This document shows positions 13,234 to 15,158 of a stretch of DNA of 15,158 bases, piece after piece. The position numbers and the translations under genes are program-made. Each line of letters opens with the position of its first letter. The first letter of the stretch is position 1. Source of the DNA: an uncultured Eubacteriales bacterium (GTDB lineage Bacteria; Bacillota; Clostridia; Oscillospirales; Butyricicoccaceae); the NCBI GenBank assembly GCA_910586105.1, contig CAJUGU010000101.1:1-15158 (forward strand), in the 5' to 3' direction. The notes under the pieces were generated by a model. That model was given only the letters and a program-made list of their open reading frames with translations. It ran no database searches and was not told the DNA's origin.

Positions 13234-14999
13234 ATCCTGTTTCCTCCCAGTCGGTCCTTTTCTCTATGGATGCGGCTCATGCGGAGCAGCGGGTCCTCCC
13301 CGCCGGTATCGGCGCCGCTTTTCATCCGGCAGCGCGCAATGGCGCCTATGTAGTCGTCCAGCGCCTGCTGCCAGTTTGTCGTGTTCACGCGGTCCCCGCC
13401 AAGCACCGCGGTCAAATGCTGCATTTCGTTTTCTTCCAGATAGCCTTCAAATGCGGCGACGGCGACCCGCCGGCCTTGCCGGTGCAGCGTCAGCGCGTGC
13501 GCAAATATTTTTTGCAGCAGCTGTGAAGTAAACTCCTGCGGGGTGATCCGCGCGGCGATTTCGTCCGTCAGGCTATCATCGGCAAAAATCAGGCGGATAA
13601 TACCTTCCTCCGCTTTTGCGGAGCGGACATTTTGATATTGGAGCGTCCGGTCGCGCGGCTGTGCGGCGCTGACGACGGCCCGCACCTCGCGCCGTTCGGC
13701 GGTCTTCTTCTTTTTTTGGCGGACGGCGAGCGCCCGGCGCACCTCGACCTCCATCGCCTCGACGGTGACTTGGGCCATTTTGGCGGCGCGTCCGGCGTAG
13801 ACCTCGCGTTCGACCGCGCCCTCGATCCTGGCGAGCATTTCGGCGGCTTCGTGCAGGAAATGCACGCGTTCCTCGTCCTCGTCCAGGTCGTACTTGGCGG
13901 CGATGGTTTCCAGCCGGTACGCGTTATCGCTTTCCGACCGTTCGATCAGCTTGCGGTAGGCGTCGGCGCCTTTTTCTTTGATGAATTCGTCCGGGTCCTT
14001 CGCGCCGGGGATACGCAGCACTTTGACTTGGAGATCGGTCTTTTTCAGAAGGTCGATTGCGCGTTGTGCAGCGGCCTGGCCTGCGCCGTCGGCGTCGTAG
14101 GAGATCACGACTTTGCCGGTGTGGCGCGAGATCAGGCGCACCTGTTCCTCGGTCAGCGAGGTGCCGAGGCTTGCGACGGCGGAATCGAACCCGGCCTGAT
14201 GCAGGGCGATTACGTCCATATACCCCTCCGCCAAAATGAAATAATCGTTTTTCGTTTTCCTCGCCATATTGAGCGCGAACAAATTCCGGCTCTTATGGAA
14301 GATGGAAGTCTCTGGCGAATTCAGGTATTTGGGTTTGGAATCATCCATCACGCGCCCGCCGAAAGCAATGACCTGCCCGCGAACGTCAATGATGGGGAAC
14401 ATAACGCGGTTCCGGAAGCGGTCGTACACCCTGCCGCGTTCGCTGCGGGACGCAAGGCCGGCGTCCAGAACCTCTTCTTTGGAAAACCCTTTTTCGCGCA
14501 TGGCGTCCAGCAGAGCGGAAAACCCATCGGGCGCATAGCCTAACCCAAACCGGTTCATGGTTTTACGGCTGAGTCCGCGCTTCAAAAAATATTGCGCGAC
14601 GCTTGCATGTTCGGGCAGCCACAGCTGGCGATGAAAAAAGCGCGCAGCTTCGGTCGAAAGCTCGAGCAGGCGTTCGCGATGTCTTGCGGCGCGGGGGTCG
14701 CCTTGTTTCTCGGGCACCTGCATACCGATCTGGGCGGCTTGAAAGCGGACGGCGTCGGGGAACTCGAGCCCTTCGGCGCGCATGATGAAGCTAAGCACGC
14801 CGCCTCCGGCGCCGCACCCGAAGCAATAAAACATTTGTTTATCGGGGGTAACGCTAAAGGAAGGTGATTTCTCATTATGGAAGGGACACAACCCGAAATA
14901 ATTCGAGCCGGTCTTTTTCAGTTGGACATACCGGCCGACGACGTCTAGGATATCGCTGCGTGCGTTCAGCTCGTCCAAAAAAGCCTGGTCAAACGCCAT
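13230..14999 (-). CDS. dnaG: DNA primase DnaG
   Basis: 589 aa, standard length. It makes RNA primers for replication at the DnaB/DnaC fork. Domains: CHC2 zinc-binding domain with C38, H41, C59 and C62 (CPFHNEKSPSF, FYCFGCGAGG); DnaG catalytic core with RFRNRVMFPIIDVRGQVIAFGGR (194-216) and the YLNSPET block (225-231); TOPRIM domain with the acidic residues E258 (FILAEGYMD) and D302/D304 (SYDADGAGQ); then a charged linker (about 425-455) and a C-terminal helical helicase-binding domain (about 460-589). The ATG at 14999 is supported by AAAGGAG seven bases upstream. First gene of the dnaG-rpoD pair, the usual Firmicutes arrangement, and its last codons hold the rpoD ribosome binding site. No clear promoter is seen immediately upstream; transcription may start beyond the GC-rich repeat region. 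Confidence 0.97.
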   Translation of the reverse strand: MAFDQAFLDELNARSDILDVVGRYVQLKKTGSNYFGLCPFHNEKSPSFSVTPDKQMFYCFGCGAGGGVLSFIMRAEGLEFPDAVRFQAAQIGMQVPEKQGDPRAARHRERLLELSTEAARFFHRQLWLPEHASVAQYFLKRGLSRKTMNRFGLGYAPDGFSALLDAMREKGFSKEEVLDAGLASRSERGRVYDRFRNRVMFPIIDVRGQVIAFGGRVMDDSKPKYLNSPETSIFHKSRNLFALNMARKTKNDYFILAEGYMDVIALHQAGFDSAVASLGTSLTEEQVRLISRHTGKVVISYDADGAGQAAAQRAIDLLKKTDLQVKVLRIPGAKDPDEFIKEKGADAYRKLIERSESDNAYRLETIAAKYDLDEDEERVHFLHEAAEMLARIEGAVEREVYAGRAAKMAQVTVEAMEVEVRRALAVRQKKKKTAERREVRAVVSAAQPRDRTLQYQNVRSAKAEEGIIRLIFADDSLTDEIAARITPQEFTSQLLQKIFAHALTLHRQGRRVAVAAFEGYLEENEMQHLTAVLGGDRVNTTNWQQALDDYIGAIARCRMKSGADTGGEDPLLRMSRIHREKDRLGGNRI

Positions 15000-15044
15000 G
15001 AAAGCGCTCCTTTCAAGGAAAATACAGACTAACCGCGCCCGGGC

Positions 15045-15066
15045 GGCATCCTACGCGGACGGCGGC
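15045..15066. repeat. 22-bp imperfect direct repeat, copy 1
   Basis: Matches 15102-15123 at 19 of 22 positions (shared pattern GGCrTCCTrCGCGGACrGC followed by GGC), 57 bases apart. It lies in the GC-rich spacer upstream of dnaG and may belong to a dispersed intergenic repeat family. Confidence 0.45.
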
Positions 15067-15101
15067 GGGCGCCGCCCGGTACTCGGCCCCTCGCCGGGGC
15101 G

Positions 15102-15123
15102 GGCGTCCTGCGCGGACAGCGGC
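15102..15123. repeat. 22-bp imperfect direct repeat, copy 2
   Basis: Second copy of the element at 15045-15066. All three differences are transitions (A/G). It runs into the hairpin at 15111-15153. Confidence 0.45.
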
Positions 15124-15153
15124 AGGGCTCTGCCCTGCACCCGCGATTTTTTT
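15111..15153 (+). terminator. terminator-shaped hairpin upstream of dnaG
   Basis: The outer stem CGCGG/CCGCG (15111-15115, 15141-15145) encloses GCAGGGC-TCT-GCCCTGC (15122-15138) and is followed on the + strand by seven T. No + strand gene feeds into it in this window, so it may serve a gene beyond the edge or be part of the repeat. Confidence 0.4.
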
Positions 15154-15158
15154 GTAAA

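Overview
The window looks like a GC-rich (by eye roughly 60%), probably spore-forming low-G+C-phylum clostridium of the Oscillospiraceae/Ruminococcaceae kind. The evidence is the Gram-positive dnaG-rpoD (sigA) pair, a PdaA-type spore-cortex deacetylase, a BlaI/M56 signalling pair, an SLH-anchored surface enzyme, strong AGGAGG-type ribosome binding sites and many perfect rho-independent terminators. The taxonomic placement is inference from gene content. No tRNA, rRNA, CRISPR array, IS element or phage gene was seen.

Layout. Bases 1-237 are an AT-rich upstream region with several inverted repeats, followed by pdaA (+, 238-1044) and its terminator. Next is a compact unit not resembling anything I recognise: a perfect TATAAT box, a good ribosome binding site, a 41-codon ORF for a very arginine-rich peptide (1361-1486) and a 13-bp perfect terminator stem. 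A minus-strand operon follows: a BlaI-family repressor (3018-3380) and an M56/BlaR1-like membrane protease (1652-3007). Its TTGACA-N17-TAGTAT promoter is flanked by two palindromic operator candidates that share GACTA/TAGTC half-sites. The protease has no penicillin-binding sensor domain and no beta-lactamase gene is nearby, so its signal and targets are unknown.

Facing right from the same intergenic region is a perfect consensus promoter (TTGACA-N17-TATAAT, 3668-3696). It drives a roughly 280-nt leader rich in hairpins ahead of a secreted copper-amine-oxidase-N-like ('stalk domain') protein (3983-4999). This stretch to about 5340 looks lower in GC than its surroundings and ends in a poorly coding gap.

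The middle carries housekeeping and accessory metabolism: metY (-, 5420-6685), a GNAT acetyltransferase (-, 6839-7276) divergent from an EamA/DMT permease (+, 7398-8282, TTG start), and a SAM-dependent methyltransferase (+, 8378-9118) that probably shares the permease transcript. A 16-bp perfect stem separates these from a large minus-strand gene (9219-11696) for a secreted phosphodiester glycosidase (NAGPA) domain protein with three SLH repeats and an acidic tail.

The right end is the macromolecular-synthesis pair dnaG (13230-14999) and rpoD (11980-13233), overlapping by four bases (ATGA) and closed by a terminator at about 11860-11899. Upstream of dnaG lies a GC-rich intergenic segment with a 22-bp imperfect direct repeat and a terminator-shaped hairpin.

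The best candidates for undescribed biology are the hairpin-rich leader of the stalk protein, the arginine-rich small-peptide unit, and the BlaI/M56 pair with its non-beta-lactam sensor.
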